64,000 bases of DNA from GCA-2683825 sp965662355 (GCA_965662355.1 CBFIHP010000001.1:62001-126000), one strand, 5' to 3'; counted from the first letter of the stretch, positions 7,529-17,263 are shown. Numbers and translations: made by a program. The notes: generated by a model from the letters alone, not told the origin.

Positions 7529-9553
7529 ATGCGCCCTCACCTTTGCTCTCTCACTTTGATCATCACTCTCGCCGGCTGGGCGGGAGCCCAGGCGACGACC
7601 CCGACACCCGGAACGATCGCTAGCTTTCAGAAGATCAGCAAGACGCAGGGCAACCTCTTTGCCATCCTGGAAGAAAACGATCAACTGGGGCGGGCTGTCA
7701 CAAGCCTGGGCGATGTCGATGGCGACGGTATTCAGGACATCGCCGCAGGTGCCTTGAGCGACGATGACGGTGGAGAAGATCGGGGTGCGGTCTACATCAT
7801 CTTTCTGGAGAGCGATGGCACGGTCAAAGGCCAGAAGAAGATCAGTGACTGGTTCGGGGGGTTCGAGGGAATTCTTGACGATGGCGACCAGTTCGGTCGT
7901 GCCTGTGGCGGCGTTGGGGATATCGATTTTGACGGTATTCCGGATCTCGCGGTCGGCGCGAACTTCGACGACGACGGCGGTGGCAACCGCGGAGCGGTCT
8001 GGATCCTGTTCCTGAACCGGGACGGCACGGTCAAGGCGCATCAAAAGATCAGCAGCACCGAGGGTGGCTTCGACGGCTCGGCGATGAACAATTTCGACGA
8101 GTTCGGGCGCTCTTTCGCTCCGCTGGGCGACTTCGACGGAGATGGCATCCCTGACCTCGCGGTAGGCGTCCCCTACGACGACGATGGCAACGTTAACTCC
8201 GGTGCCATCTACATGCTTATGTTGAACCGCGATGGAACCGTCAAGCAGCAGGCCAAGATCAGCCAAACGGCTGGAGACTTCACGCCAGAGATCGGAGAAA
8301 AGGACTACTTCGGTTGGTCTCTTGCCTCGGCTGACATGGACGACGATGGCACGCTGGATATCATCACGGGCGAAGTGCTCGACGACGCAGGCGCGATCAA
8401 CGCGGGAGCGATCTGGGTGCTCTTCATGAACCAGAACGCCACCGTTCGCGAATCGCGCAAGATCAGCATGATCGACGGAGGCCTGGACGCCGACCTGGAG
8501 AACTTCGATCAGTTCGGCGTTTCCGTGGCCGTGCTGGGCGACCTGAACGAGGACCTCATCCCCGATCTCGCCGTCGGGGCGGTCAAGTACGACGATGGCG
8601 CCTTCGAAAGCGGCGCGGTTTTCATCCTGTTCATGAACCGCGACGGCACGGTCCAGCGCAACGAGCGCATCGGCAATTCGGGTCCCGTGTCCCTGCCCCT
8701 GGCGCCAACGGACTGGTTCGGCTCGGCGATGGCGCCCCTGGGAGACCTCAACCTCGATGGAGTTCCTGACCTGATCGTGGGTTCCCGCAATGACGACGAC
8801 GGCGGCGCGAACACCGGCGCCCTGTACACGCTCTTCATGGAAGGTGGCGTACTGCCCCCCGTAGCACGCATGCGCGCTTCGACCACTTCCGGGCAAGCAC
8901 CGCTACTGGTCTCCTTCGAGGACACCTCGAGCGGATCGCCGACGACGTGGTCTTGGGACTTCGGTGACGGCATGACCTCGACCATGCAAAATCCGGTGCA
9001 CACCTACGACCTGATCGGCACGTACACGGTTAGCCTCGGCGTCACGGGCCCGGCTGGCACCGATACGCTGATAGCGGATCAGATGATCGTTGTCACCGAG
9101 CCCATCGCCTCGGCTATCGACCCTCTCGGCTGTGACGTCAATCCGCCGAACAGTTTCATTGTGCTCTCCGGAGAGCCGCGCATCGGCACGACGCTGACCT
9201 TTGGCATCGACAACCCCTTCGGAACACAGAACCCCGGTTCGATCGCGCGTCTCGGCGTGTCGACCGCTCCCGACGCAAACTACCCCTGCGGTCGTAGCCT
9301 GCCACGTCTATCGATGTCCGGATCCGGCACCGATGCCGAATTGCTGATCGACTTGACGCAACTCGTCGCCATCGAGACCGGCGCCATCTGGATGGGCCCG
9401 GGTAACCCGGCTCCCGTATCCGTCGAAATCGCCGCGGATCCAAGCTTGATCGGGTTGTCGATCTTCGTTCAGGGGCTCTTGATCGACAAGAGGGCCACGA
9501 CGGGACCGCGTATCGGTCTAGCCGGAGGCGTCGAGATCAAGGTCGGCTCCTAA
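7529..9553 (+). CDS. Secreted FG-GAP beta-propeller protein with PKD domain
   Basis: A 674-residue protein. The start at 7529 is chosen because a signal peptide follows (M-R-P-H-L-C-S-L-T-L-I-I-T-L-A-G-W-A-G-A). Six or so FG-GAP/integrin-alpha-like repeats of ~65 residues fill about residues 25-445, each with a calcium-binding-type loop (D-V-D-G-D-G-I-Q-D) and a D-D-D-G-G stretch before G-A-V-x-I-L-F. One PKD domain follows (about 450-530, W-S-W-D-F-G-D). The end is a ~145-residue module with P-R-I-G-T-T-L and P-C-G. It is probably an exported seven-bladed propeller involved in adhesion or ligand binding; no enzymatic residues are visible. Confidence 0.88.
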   Translation: MRPHLCSLTLIITLAGWAGAQATTPTPGTIASFQKISKTQGNLFAILEENDQLGRAVTSLGDVDGDGIQDIAAGALSDDDGGEDRGAVYIIFLESDGTVKGQKKISDWFGGFEGILDDGDQFGRACGGVGDIDFDGIPDLAVGANFDDDGGGNRGAVWILFLNRDGTVKAHQKISSTEGGFDGSAMNNFDEFGRSFAPLGDFDGDGIPDLAVGVPYDDDGNVNSGAIYMLMLNRDGTVKQQAKISQTAGDFTPEIGEKDYFGWSLASADMDDDGTLDIITGEVLDDAGAINAGAIWVLFMNQNATVRESRKISMIDGGLDADLENFDQFGVSVAVLGDLNEDLIPDLAVGAVKYDDGAFESGAVFILFMNRDGTVQRNERIGNSGPVSLPLAPTDWFGSAMAPLGDLNLDGVPDLIVGSRNDDDGGANTGALYTLFMEGGVLPPVARMRASTTSGQAPLLVSFEDTSSGSPTTWSWDFGDGMTSTMQNPVHTYDLIGTYTVSLGVTGPAGTDTLIADQMIVVTEPIASAIDPLGCDVNPPNSFIVLSGEPRIGTTLTFGIDNPFGTQNPGSIARLGVSTAPDANYPCGRSLPRLSMSGSGTDAELLIDLTQLVAIETGAIWMGPGNPAPVSVEIAADPSLIGLSIFVQGLLIDKRATTGPRIGLAGGVEIKVGS

Positions 9554-9586
9554 CGAAGCTCCCCATTTCGCGAGCGGTCGGGGCGC

Positions 9587-10126
9587 CTACTCGGCAGCAG
9601 CCTCGGCCCGTTCCTTCAGACGCTCGAGGTCCTCGATAACACGTCCGTGTAGTTGGGCAGCGAAAACGGGCTCAGCCAACTTGGCCAACGTGCCCTCGAA
9701 CTCCGTGCGGTAGTGGATGAAAACGACCGTGCGATCCGCCTGGTAGGGAGCATCGACTTCGATCGTGACCTCGTAGGGCCGCCCCTCGATCGTGGTGCGG
9801 TACGCGAAACGCTGTCCGTCGACAAGCTCGGTGACCTCGACGCGGCGCTGTTCCTGGCCCGTCTCGGTGCGATGGGTCTCCGTGAAACTCTCACCGGCCT
9901 CCATTCCAAAAACGGAGCGGTGCGAACTCTTCACGAGTCCGTCGATCCACTGCATCCGACGGTCCGGTTCGGCGCACCAGGTAAAGACGTGCGGTACTCG
10001 ACGACGAACCTGGATACTGGCGTCGCCTTCGCAGATTCCATCGCCTCCTCCTACGAGGACCATGCCGCCTACGGTCAGGGGAAGCAGGATGACGACGATC
10101 CATATCACGGTCTTTAGAACTTGCAT
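9587..10126 (-). CDS. SRPBCC (START-like) protein with N-terminal membrane anchor
   Basis: A 179-residue protein. Residues 5-26 form a transmembrane helix (V-I-W-I-V-V-I-L-L-P-L). The rest fits the polyketide-cyclase/SRPBCC helix-grip fold: I-Q-V-R-R-R-V-P-H-V-F-T-W at the start, W-I-D-G-L-V mid-domain, and a long C-terminal helix (V-I-E-D-L-E-R-L-K-E-R-A-E). Such domains bind hydrophobic ligands; no specific ligand can be named. It stands alone between an FG-GAP gene and the transporter genes. Confidence 0.8.
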   Translation of the reverse strand: MQVLKTVIWIVVILLPLTVGGMVLVGGGDGICEGDASIQVRRRVPHVFTWCAEPDRRMQWIDGLVKSSHRSVFGMEAGESFTETHRTETGQEQRRVEVTELVDGQRFAYRTTIEGRPYEVTIEVDAPYQADRTVVFIHYRTEFEGTLAKLAEPVFAAQLHGRVIEDLERLKERAEAAAE

Positions 10127-10232
10127 GTCACGGCCTGGATCGGCCGTGGGAGCGTCGAGTATTGAGGCCTTCGCTTTCCCTATGCCAGGTGAGGTGGGAA
10201 AAAAGCTCGGTGTTGCTCGGGCGCAGGCGGTG

Positions 10233-11672
10233 TCATAGCTGGCTGCGTGTCTTTGCCCTGGCTCCGCACGAGACCAGTGCCAAAACCAGAATGTTCGCGG
10301 CCAAGCCGTACACCCCGGCGTGGATAGCGAAAGGGCGCAGGTCGGGCCACTTGAGGAAGACGATGTTCACGCCGACCCCGACCAGCAAGCCGGCGAGAAC
10401 GCCGGTGCCCGTTGCGCTCTTGATGTATAGAGCGGCGACTACCGGGGGAGCGAACTGGACAACGACCCCGTAGGCGTAGAGCAAGAGCACGACCAACGCA
10501 TCTTGGCTATAAACAGCCATGATGTAGGCCGCGACCATGACGACGACAACGAAGACCCGGATCCAGTAGCGCTGGCGTTCTGAATCGAAGTCGAGTTTCA
10601 GGGTAGTGACCAGGCCGTCGCGCACGAGCGCCGAAGCTGCCGCATGGGCGATCGCGTCGCCCGAGGACATCGACGCGGCCAAAGCACCGGCGCAGAAGAG
10701 TCCCACGATGAAGTCGGGCATGTCGATGTTCATCAGGATGTGCGGCAGGATCTGGTCAGCTTCCGCCGGGCCGGTCGAGAAGAGCACGCCCGCGAAGCCG
10801 ACGATCAAGAGCGGCACGATGAACAGCTGAAAGGTCGGATACAGCATCACCGTGCGGCGGAGGGTCGCTTCGCTGCGCGCAGTGAAGGCCTTCATGAAGA
10901 GGTGGGGCCAGACGGAGAAACCCAGGCACGAGATGAGGATGCTCGACGAGAATTCGCTCATGGGCCAGGGCTCGCCTGACTTGGCCAGCCCCGGGACACG
11001 CAAGAGCTCGGGGCGCTGCTCGGCGATCTGGTGGAACATCTCGCCGACACCACCGTAGAGCTGGTACGGAATGTAGAGTCCCAGAACCCAGGCCAGCACC
11101 ATCATGAACACGCCCTGAAACGTGTTTGTCCAGCCAACGCCCAGCACACCGCTCGATAGCACGTAGACCAGCACGACGGCGTAAACGATGGCAGCTCCCG
11201 CCCACGTGGGCAGTGCGCCTTCGGTAGCCGCATTCAGTACATAGCCTGCGCCTTTCATCTGCAGCGCCAGATAAGGCACGAAGGCAAGGATGCTGACGAG
11301 CGCCATGCAACCGGCGATCCAGCGGTTGTTGAAACGCGCCGCGACCATCTCGCCCTGCGTGACAAAGCCGTGGATTCGCCCGAGTCGCGCCGCCCGCGGG
11401 CCCAGGAAGTAGAAGGGCACGAATCCCAGAGTTCCGAAGGCAAGGATGTAAAAGGCAGCGGCACCGCGCGAGTAGGCCCAGCCGGGGGCGCCGAGAAAGG
11501 CGAAGGCGCTGAAGATCGTCGCGCCCGTGATGAAGTACATCACGAACGTGTTCAGGTTGCGGTCGCCAGCGACATAGCCCGTCGCCGTATCGCTGGACTT
11601 GCCTTTGGCGGCCATGCCCACCCAGAGGCACAAGGCCAGGTACGCGCCGACAACACCCAGGACGACGGCCAT
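10233..11672 (-). CDS. Sodium:solute symporter (SSS family)
   Basis: A 479-residue integral membrane protein with about 13 hydrophobic helices. Features fitting the SSS family include the early G-Y-x-x-G-D-R segment (residues 29-34), the G-A-P-G-W-A-Y loop, and the S-M-S-S-G-D-A motif about residue 320, where Na+-coordinating Ser residues lie. The start at 11672 shares one base with the stop of the small DUF3311 gene upstream (TAATG), a common arrangement for this transporter pair. The substrate is not predictable from sequence; carboxylates, amino acids or sugars are all possible. Confidence 0.88.
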   Translation of the reverse strand: MAVVLGVVGAYLALCLWVGMAAKGKSSDTATGYVAGDRNLNTFVMYFITGATIFSAFAFLGAPGWAYSRGAAAFYILAFGTLGFVPFYFLGPRAARLGRIHGFVTQGEMVAARFNNRWIAGCMALVSILAFVPYLALQMKGAGYVLNAATEGALPTWAGAAIVYAVVLVYVLSSGVLGVGWTNTFQGVFMMVLAWVLGLYIPYQLYGGVGEMFHQIAEQRPELLRVPGLAKSGEPWPMSEFSSSILISCLGFSVWPHLFMKAFTARSEATLRRTVMLYPTFQLFIVPLLIVGFAGVLFSTGPAEADQILPHILMNIDMPDFIVGLFCAGALAASMSSGDAIAHAAASALVRDGLVTTLKLDFDSERQRYWIRVFVVVVMVAAYIMAVYSQDALVVLLLYAYGVVVQFAPPVVAALYIKSATGTGVLAGLLVGVGVNIVFLKWPDLRPFAIHAGVYGLAANILVLALVSCGARAKTRSQL

Positions 11673-11953
11673 TACTCCCGGCCTCCCGCCGTTGCGCGAT
11701 GGTAGATCGCCAGGGCGAGAAACGTCGCCAACGACCAGCCGGCGTACCAGGCCAGCGAGAAGGGCAAGCCCAGGACGTAGGGTTCGATGCGCCCACCGGC
11801 CAGTGCAGCTCCCGGCCACACGAGCGACAGGAAGCAAAGCGATAGGTAAACAGCGAGAAACACGTGGGGGAGTCGGCGCGCCGTCATTTCGTCACTCACA
11901 TCGCATGAAGCCACTTGGTCGCTGGCCATCATAACCAAGGGAAGGGGCGCCAT
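11672..11953 (-). CDS. DUF3311-like small membrane protein
   Basis: At most 93 residues, with two hydrophobic helices (F-L-A-V-Y-L-S-L-C-F-L-S-L and W-S-L-A-T-F-L-A-L-A-I) and a P-F-S-L-A-W-Y segment, as in DUF3311 proteins that accompany Na+:solute symporters. Its stop overlaps the symporter start (TAATG), so the two are translationally coupled. The start is uncertain: ATGs at 11953, 11932/11929 and 11887 are all in frame, and the last removes a poorly conserved leader. Confidence 0.7.
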   Translation of the reverse strand: MAPLPLVMMASDQVASCDVSDEMTARRLPHVFLAVYLSLCFLSLVWPGAALAGGRIEPYVLGLPFSLAWYAGWSLATFLALAIYHRATAGGRE

Positions 11954-11974
11954 CCCATCCCCGCCAGAGCCCTC

Positions 11975-12127
11975 CTAGAAGAGGTTGTAAGCGAAGGGGT
12001 TCAGATCCGACCCCTCGCCCAGGAGGGCCAAGAGGCCCAGCATCACGACGATCAAGACGATCGGCGTGAGAATCCAGAACTTGCGTTCCTTGATGAAACC
12101 CCAGATTCCGCCGTTATCCGCGCCCAT
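11975..12127 (-). CDS. DUF5989 small membrane protein, 50 residues
   Basis: This small gene encodes 50 residues: W-G-F-I-K-E-R-K-F-W, then one hydrophobic helix (I-L-T-P-I-V-L-I-V-V-M-L-G-L-L-A-L-L), then a tail ending N-P-F-A-Y-N-L-F. That layout matches DUF5989 proteins, which commonly sit beside SGNH hydrolases and carbamoyltransferases in surface-glycan loci. Its ATG lies inside the end of the SGNH gene (14-bp overlap), implying coupled expression. No carbamoyltransferase is present here. Confidence 0.75.
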   Translation of the reverse strand: MGADNGGIWGFIKERKFWILTPIVLIVVMLGLLALLGEGSDLNPFAYNLF

Positions 12128-13292
12128 GGATCAACCCCATCTCCAGCATGTGTTCGAAGAGAAGACGACCGACTAGCTCGTTGCCTCGCGGAGAGAAGTG
12201 CCCGTCGATCGCGAAGTACAGATCTTCGCCCTCTTCCGCCAGTCGGCGCAAGTCCGGGAGTAGATCGATAACTGGAATTCCGTGCTCCTGGCCGAACGAG
12301 ACCAGGTGGTCGATCTCGATCGTGTTGCCATTTCCGTGAACTTGGATCTTGTCCGGAACCAGAGCGATCACGAGCTGCACGTCGTTCTCATGAGCCAGCT
12401 CTTGCGTTTCCACCAACAAAGCGTCGATGACCTTCAAGGTCTCGACATAGGGCGGGGTCCCGATCACCCGTGCGCGCACGGAATCGATGGCCAGGAGACG
12501 GCGTTTCACGAAATCGAAGACACGCGAGCCCTTCAGCGCCCGGTTCAGCTTGTGCTTGAACCCGGGGGCCTCCAGCTCGAAGCGCTCGGTCCAGGCGACC
12601 CCGCGCTTGGGGACCGGTACGTTGCTCAGCTCCAGTTCGCCATCGCTGACCTGGAAGAACGGTCGTGGATACGTGTACGCTTCTTTCAGACAGACGTCCG
12701 CGACGTCGTTGTGATACATCAGGACGACCATGTCAGGGTCGTACGCTAGTCCTGACTCCTTGAAGTATAGGTATTCCTGGTCGGTCCCGTATCCGGTGGT
12801 GCCGAAGTTCATCACCTCGAAAGACCCCTCGGCCTTGGCCTCGAGCTCGTCGGCAAAGACGTTCGAGATGCGCTCTTCGGCTTCGACGCCATAGCCCCAC
12901 GTGAACGAGTCACCGTAGAACTGAACGCGGCGTACGCCCGCTTCCTTCTCGAGCCCTTGCTCGACATCGCGCCGGCCTTGCGAGTTGATAACGACCTCGC
13001 TCTTCGAGTCCGGCATGAAGAACGTCCCGGAGGCGCCGGGTTTGTTCTGCCAACCCAGAGTCTCGTCGTACTCGTAGAATGCGAACTCGTTGTCGCGTTG
13101 CTCGTACGCGGGTTGGCGCTCGAAGACCCGCAAGCCAATTTCGAACACGGCCAGCAAGGCCAACGAGACTCCCGCCACGACGGACAGGTTGATCAGAATC
13201 TGCCGTAGCCGACCTCTGCTCAGCGGCCGCTGTTTCAACGCTACGGATCGGGTCGCTTCTCGGTTTTCTGCCATGTCCTCTCCTTCGGCCAA
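12114..13292 (-). CDS. SGNH/GDSL-type hydrolase, membrane-anchored
   Basis: A 392-residue protein with an N-terminal transmembrane helix (about residues 31-52) and an extracytoplasmic SGNH fold. The catalytic blocks are visible: Y-G-D-S-F-T-W-G-Y-G (Ser nucleophile), N-F-G-T-T-G-Y-G-T (Gly block), M-Y-H-N-D-V (Asn block) and F-A-I-D-G-H-F-S-P-R-G (Asp/His pair). Relatives in glycan loci act as O-acetyl transfer or esterase enzymes on polysaccharides. The overlap with the DUF5989 gene supports a role in cell-surface glycan processing. Starts at 13292 and 13274 are both possible. Confidence 0.85.
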   Translation of the reverse strand: MAEGEDMAENREATRSVALKQRPLSRGRLRQILINLSVVAGVSLALLAVFEIGLRVFERQPAYEQRDNEFAFYEYDETLGWQNKPGASGTFFMPDSKSEVVINSQGRRDVEQGLEKEAGVRRVQFYGDSFTWGYGVEAEERISNVFADELEAKAEGSFEVMNFGTTGYGTDQEYLYFKESGLAYDPDMVVLMYHNDVADVCLKEAYTYPRPFFQVSDGELELSNVPVPKRGVAWTERFELEAPGFKHKLNRALKGSRVFDFVKRRLLAIDSVRARVIGTPPYVETLKVIDALLVETQELAHENDVQLVIALVPDKIQVHGNGNTIEIDHLVSFGQEHGIPVIDLLPDLRRLAEEGEDLYFAIDGHFSPRGNELVGRLLFEHMLEMGLIHGRG

Positions 13293-13436
13293 TCCTCGGC
13301 AAAGGTTTCTGCAGTTTCGACCAAAAAAGCCGTCACCTCCCAGGATCGAGCACCGATTCCCCCACCTTCGATCACATACCCCGCTTGGCCTGCCTCGAAA
13401 GCCTGCGCGCAGCCTCTGTTTCGCAAAGCCGGGCGG

Positions 13437-14234
13437 CTATCCGCACTCCATCCGCAGAATGCGGTGGTTGGCGCGGAAACCCGCACGTTCGATGGCACGG
13501 CGAGCAGCGAGGTTCGTTACCTCGGTGGAGCAGTGAGGATGCAGCCCGAGCTCGCGGCCACGCGCGACGAGGCTGGCCAGCATGCGCGAACCGATACGCG
13601 CACCGCGCTCCTGGTCGCGCACGATCAAGCCCACGTGGGCGACACCTTGCTGTCGCTGATCGACACGCATCTCTCCTACCGAAACCAACTGCGAGTCTTT
13701 TTCGAACAAGAGCATCTCGCGTCGCTGCAGGCGTTCGAGAACATAGTCGTTCAGGAACTCCCTGGGAGCACCTACTTGCTCCGCCTGGAAATCGACAATG
13801 CGCTGATGGTCGTCCAGGCCGGCCTGTTGCAACCCGTCCAAACCGGCAACCTCCGGCTCCGTTACCGAGGCGAAGAGCAAGGTATGCGATTCGACCTTGG
13901 CAGCCACATCCAGAGCCGTGGACAGATAGTTCGGATCGAGCGTGTGGACCATCATGCACTTGACCGACAGCTCCCCCAGAACAAAGCCCAGGGCCGCTCC
14001 GGAATGCTTTTGATGGAAAGGCTCGACGTAGAAACGCAGCAAGCGACTCTCCTCATCCACGCACGCGGACCCGACGAGCGTCTCGTCCAGACAGAGCGCA
14101 TGGGGCACGGCCATATCGGCAAAGGCCGCCCACATGTCGTCCAACGGAGCCACGAGTTGGTCCAGGTACGGTTCTTGGTGATCGCGGTAGGCAGCGGCAG
14201 CGCCGGAGCCCAGGGAGAATCGAAGAGCGCTCAT
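13437..14234 (-). CDS. GNAT-family N-acetyltransferase
   Basis: A 265-residue protein. The C-terminal half has the GNAT acetyl-CoA site: V-G-L-I-V-R-D, then the pyrophosphate loop R-G-A-R-I-G-S-R-M-L, and E-V-T-N-L-A-A-R-R-A-I-E-R-A-G-F near the end. The N-terminal half looks like a degenerate second GNAT lobe (R-F-Y-V-E-P with H-S-G-A-A-L-G). Enzymes of this tandem type acetylate small amines or proteins; the substrate cannot be told. It is monocistronic. Confidence 0.82.
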   Translation of the reverse strand: MSALRFSLGSGAAAAYRDHQEPYLDQLVAPLDDMWAAFADMAVPHALCLDETLVGSACVDEESRLLRFYVEPFHQKHSGAALGFVLGELSVKCMMVHTLDPNYLSTALDVAAKVESHTLLFASVTEPEVAGLDGLQQAGLDDHQRIVDFQAEQVGAPREFLNDYVLERLQRREMLLFEKDSQLVSVGEMRVDQRQQGVAHVGLIVRDQERGARIGSRMLASLVARGRELGLHPHCSTEVTNLAARRAIERAGFRANHRILRMECG

Positions 14235-14547
14235 TCTTTCGGTCGCAAGTATCCAGAGGTTCTGTCGTCGGTCAGGCTACCAGGATCCCTATCGCCCCTT
14301 CGACTCCGAAGCCTCCGCTTCGATCGCCGTCATGATGATCGCTCCCCAATCCCACAGCAAAGCGTCCTTGGGGTCCCATGTCTGGGGTTCGTAGGAGAAG
14401 CTCGAGCGCCACGAATCCGCAACGGATTGGTCGCCCGAGGAAAGCCCGGGACGCGGCGAAAACGGCGAATCCAGGAAGCCACCCGTTTCCTTCGATCCCC
14501 TATTTCGTTATCCCTCGGGGAGTGTCGAAGATGCTCTGGCACCCCGA
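14235..14547. other. Divergent intergenic region, 313 bp
   Basis: This region lies between the GNAT gene (-) and the flippase gene (+). No conserved reading frame, RNA gene or clear terminator is visible. It presumably carries both promoters. Confidence 0.45.
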
Positions 14548-15993
14548 ATGAAAAGCGTGAAGACCGTCCCACAGGAACCACCCGCCGCGAGCGACGACCC
14601 TCCGCTGGGGTTTGCCGAGCTTTCCGCGGGCAAGTTGCTGGCCAAGAACAGCATCTGGAATCTCGTGGGACTGGGGCTACCTTTGGTTGCGGCCCTCATC
14701 GCGCTGCCGCATCTGGTGACCGGGTTGGGAACGACGCGGCTCGGGATCCTGGCCATCACGTGGACCGTCGTAGGTTACTTCAGCCTGTTCGACTTCGGGA
14801 TCGGTCGCGCACTGACGACGTTGATCGCCGAAGAGCTCGGAGCCGGGCGTCGCGAACGGAGCGCCGGGTTGGCGTGGACCGGGTTGTGCCTGATGGTCGC
14901 GTTGGGGCTCGTGGGCACCCTCCTCGTGTTCGTCGGGACCCCGTTTCTCTTGACACGCGTATTGAAGGTGCCCGAGGAGCTCTACCAGGAGAGCTATGAA
15001 GCTTTCCTCGTGCTGGCGGCGACGATTCCCTTCGTGATCAGCGCGGCCGGACTGCGCGGCATCCTCGAGGCGTATCAACGCTTCGACCTCGTCAACGCGG
15101 TGCGCATTCCGTTGGGCCTCCTGAACTTCCTCGGGCCCCTGGCGATGTTGCCCTTCTCGAACAGCCTCTTCGCGATGGTGATGGTTCTGGCGGTTGGTCG
15201 CGTACTGGCCTGGGCCGCGAGTGCGGTCCTGTCCGCGCGCGTGATGCCCGAGCTGTGGCGCGGCGTCTGCTTTCGACGCGAGAGCGTTGCACCGCTCGTG
15301 CGCCTGGGTGGATGGATGACCGTGACGAACACGGTCGGACCGGTGATCGTCTACATCGATCGCTTTCTGATCGCGTACTTCGTGTCGGCCACGGCGGTTT
15401 CGTTCTACGTCACTCCGTTCGAGGTCGTGGGCAAGCTCTTGATCGTCACCTCGGCCATCGCCAGCGTGCTCTTCACCGCCTTCGCCGCCTCGTTTCAAAA
15501 CGACCGCGCGTTAACGGCTCGGCGCTACCAACAGGGGCTCGGAGCCACGGCGGCCCTGCTCTTCCCCGCCTGTCTGGCCTTCGTAATCCTGGCTCCGATG
15601 GGGATCCGCCTCTGGATCGACGCGGACTTCGCCATGGAAAGCGGCACGGTGGCGCAGCTTCTCGCCATCGGTGTGTTCGCCAATGCCATGGGCCAGATCC
15701 CGTTCACGTTGGTGCAGGCCGTCGGCCGACCCGATCTATCGGCCAAGCTGCACGTGATCGAGCTTCCGCTCTACATCCTCCTGGTTTGGGGACTCGCCAG
15801 CCGACACGGCGTGAATGGCGCGGCCCTGGCCATGGCGATTCGCTCCCTGATCGATACGCTGATCCTCATGCTGATCGCACGCAAGCTCGTGCCCGAGATC
15901 GGAGGAGCGTCCTGGCGTTGGATGGGTGGAACCCTGCTCGCGACCGGGTTGCTCGTCGCTGTCTTTTTCGTGCCCGGTATGGTGGCTCTTTGA
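14548..15993 (+). CDS. Polysaccharide flippase, MATE/Wzx-like
   Basis: A 481-residue membrane protein with 12-14 hydrophobic helices. An N-terminal cytoplasmic stretch leads into N-S-I-W-N-L-V-G-L-G-L-P, characteristic of O-antigen/teichoic-acid export (MOP superfamily) flippases. The conserved F-D-F-G-I-G-R-A-L loop follows the second helix. It should flip lipid-linked oligosaccharides across the inner membrane. Its TGA overlaps the ATG of the following methyltransferase (TGATG), so the two form an operon. Confidence 0.87.
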   Translation: MKSVKTVPQEPPAASDDPPLGFAELSAGKLLAKNSIWNLVGLGLPLVAALIALPHLVTGLGTTRLGILAITWTVVGYFSLFDFGIGRALTTLIAEELGAGRRERSAGLAWTGLCLMVALGLVGTLLVFVGTPFLLTRVLKVPEELYQESYEAFLVLAATIPFVISAAGLRGILEAYQRFDLVNAVRIPLGLLNFLGPLAMLPFSNSLFAMVMVLAVGRVLAWAASAVLSARVMPELWRGVCFRRESVAPLVRLGGWMTVTNTVGPVIVYIDRFLIAYFVSATAVSFYVTPFEVVGKLLIVTSAIASVLFTAFAASFQNDRALTARRYQQGLGATAALLFPACLAFVILAPMGIRLWIDADFAMESGTVAQLLAIGVFANAMGQIPFTLVQAVGRPDLSAKLHVIELPLYILLVWGLASRHGVNGAALAMAIRSLIDTLILMLIARKLVPEIGGASWRWMGGTLLATGLLVAVFFVPGMVAL

Positions 15994-17048
15994 TGAGCGA
16001 ACCCGCTTCGAAGAAGGCGCCAGCCACTCCGGGCTTGCGCGCGGTGCTCCCGGGGACCCGGCCGAACTGCCCTTTGTGCGGAACGGCAGGTCACGTCGCC
16101 CACGAGCCCCTGCCCGATCGCTTCTTCGGCAGCCCCGGATCCTGGAGCTTCCGCACCTGCCCCGACGAGACCTGCGAGCTCGCCTGGATCGATCCGCTCC
16201 CATCCAAGAACGAGTTGGCCGAGGCGTACTCGGGTTACTACACCCACGCGGCTCCGCGCACGAAGGCGCCGCTGCTACGCCCGATCTACGATCGCATGAA
16301 GCGCGGCTTTCTTGCGCAAGGCTTGGGCTACGACAAAGGCGTCACCGACCTCGAACGCCGACTGGGCTTCTTCGCGCGCTTTCTCCCCGAAGCACGACAC
16401 CAGATGGACGCCGCCGCGATGCACTTGCCCGCCAGCCAGCGCGGCCGCATCCTCGAAATCGGTTGCGGCAACGGCAACATCCTCACCCAGCTTGCTGCAC
16501 TCGGCTGGGAAGCGTGGGGAGTCGACCTCGATTCGCGCGCGGTCGAGGAGGCTCGCAAACACGGCGCCACCGACGTGCGCGCAGGCGTGCTCGAGGATCA
16601 ACACTACCCACCCGACCACTTCGACGCGATCGCCTCGGTCCATGCCCTCGAGCACATCCCCGACCCGCTAGCGCTCTTCGAAGAGTGCGCCCGCATCCTG
16701 CGCCCCGGTGGGCACCTGGTCGTCTCGACACCCAACTGGAATTGTCTCACGCACAGCGAGTTCGGAACCTACTGGCGCGGCCTCGAACCGCCTCGCCACC
16801 TCCATCTCTTCAACCGCCGCTCTCTTCGTTCCATCCTGGAGCGCAGCGGCTTCTCACTCGTGTCCATCGCGACCACCTCGCGGGGCGCAGCATACGGACA
16901 TCGCACGAGCTCCGCGGCAAAGTGCCCTCAGACGAGCGCTGTGTTTCGGGCCGTGGCCGCCCGCGTGCATTCGATCCGCGTGTGCGGACGGCTCAGCATC
17001 GACCCGGACGCAGGGGACGAGCTCCTGGCGATTGCCGTTCGGCGCTGA
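15993..17048 (+). CDS. SAM-dependent methyltransferase with zinc-binding N terminus
   Basis: A 351-residue protein. Residues 25-55 hold a zinc-ribbon-like C-P-L-C with a later C-P-D-E-T-C, typical of sugar-modifying class I methyltransferases. The Rossmann core follows: I-L-E-I-G-C-G-N-G-N (motif I), G-V-D-L-D (motif II), F-D-A-I-A-S-V-H-A-L-E-H-I-P and the L-R-P-G-G loop. It is coupled to the flippase, so it probably methylates a nucleotide-sugar or lipid-linked glycan. The exact acceptor is unknown. Confidence 0.86.
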   Translation: MSEPASKKAPATPGLRAVLPGTRPNCPLCGTAGHVAHEPLPDRFFGSPGSWSFRTCPDETCELAWIDPLPSKNELAEAYSGYYTHAAPRTKAPLLRPIYDRMKRGFLAQGLGYDKGVTDLERRLGFFARFLPEARHQMDAAAMHLPASQRGRILEIGCGNGNILTQLAALGWEAWGVDLDSRAVEEARKHGATDVRAGVLEDQHYPPDHFDAIASVHALEHIPDPLALFEECARILRPGGHLVVSTPNWNCLTHSEFGTYWRGLEPPRHLHLFNRRSLRSILERSGFSLVSIATTSRGAAYGHRTSSAAKCPQTSAVFRAVAARVHSIRVCGRLSIDPDAGDELLAIAVRR

Positions 17049-17263
17049 TCCGATGCGTTGCGACCCCGCCACCGACAAGCTATCGCGGTGGCCAGATGGC
17101 ACGGGCCTCTTGGATCGGTATCACAGACCCCTGACCTTCGATGCGGTGCACCCCGTTGGAGACGCACCCTTCCGGCGGAATTGCCCTGGTGACCTCTGCA
17201 GCCATGACTCCGTTCCGGCTAAGCGAGTTGACGGCCGAGGCAGACCCGTTTAGCGTGCGCGGC

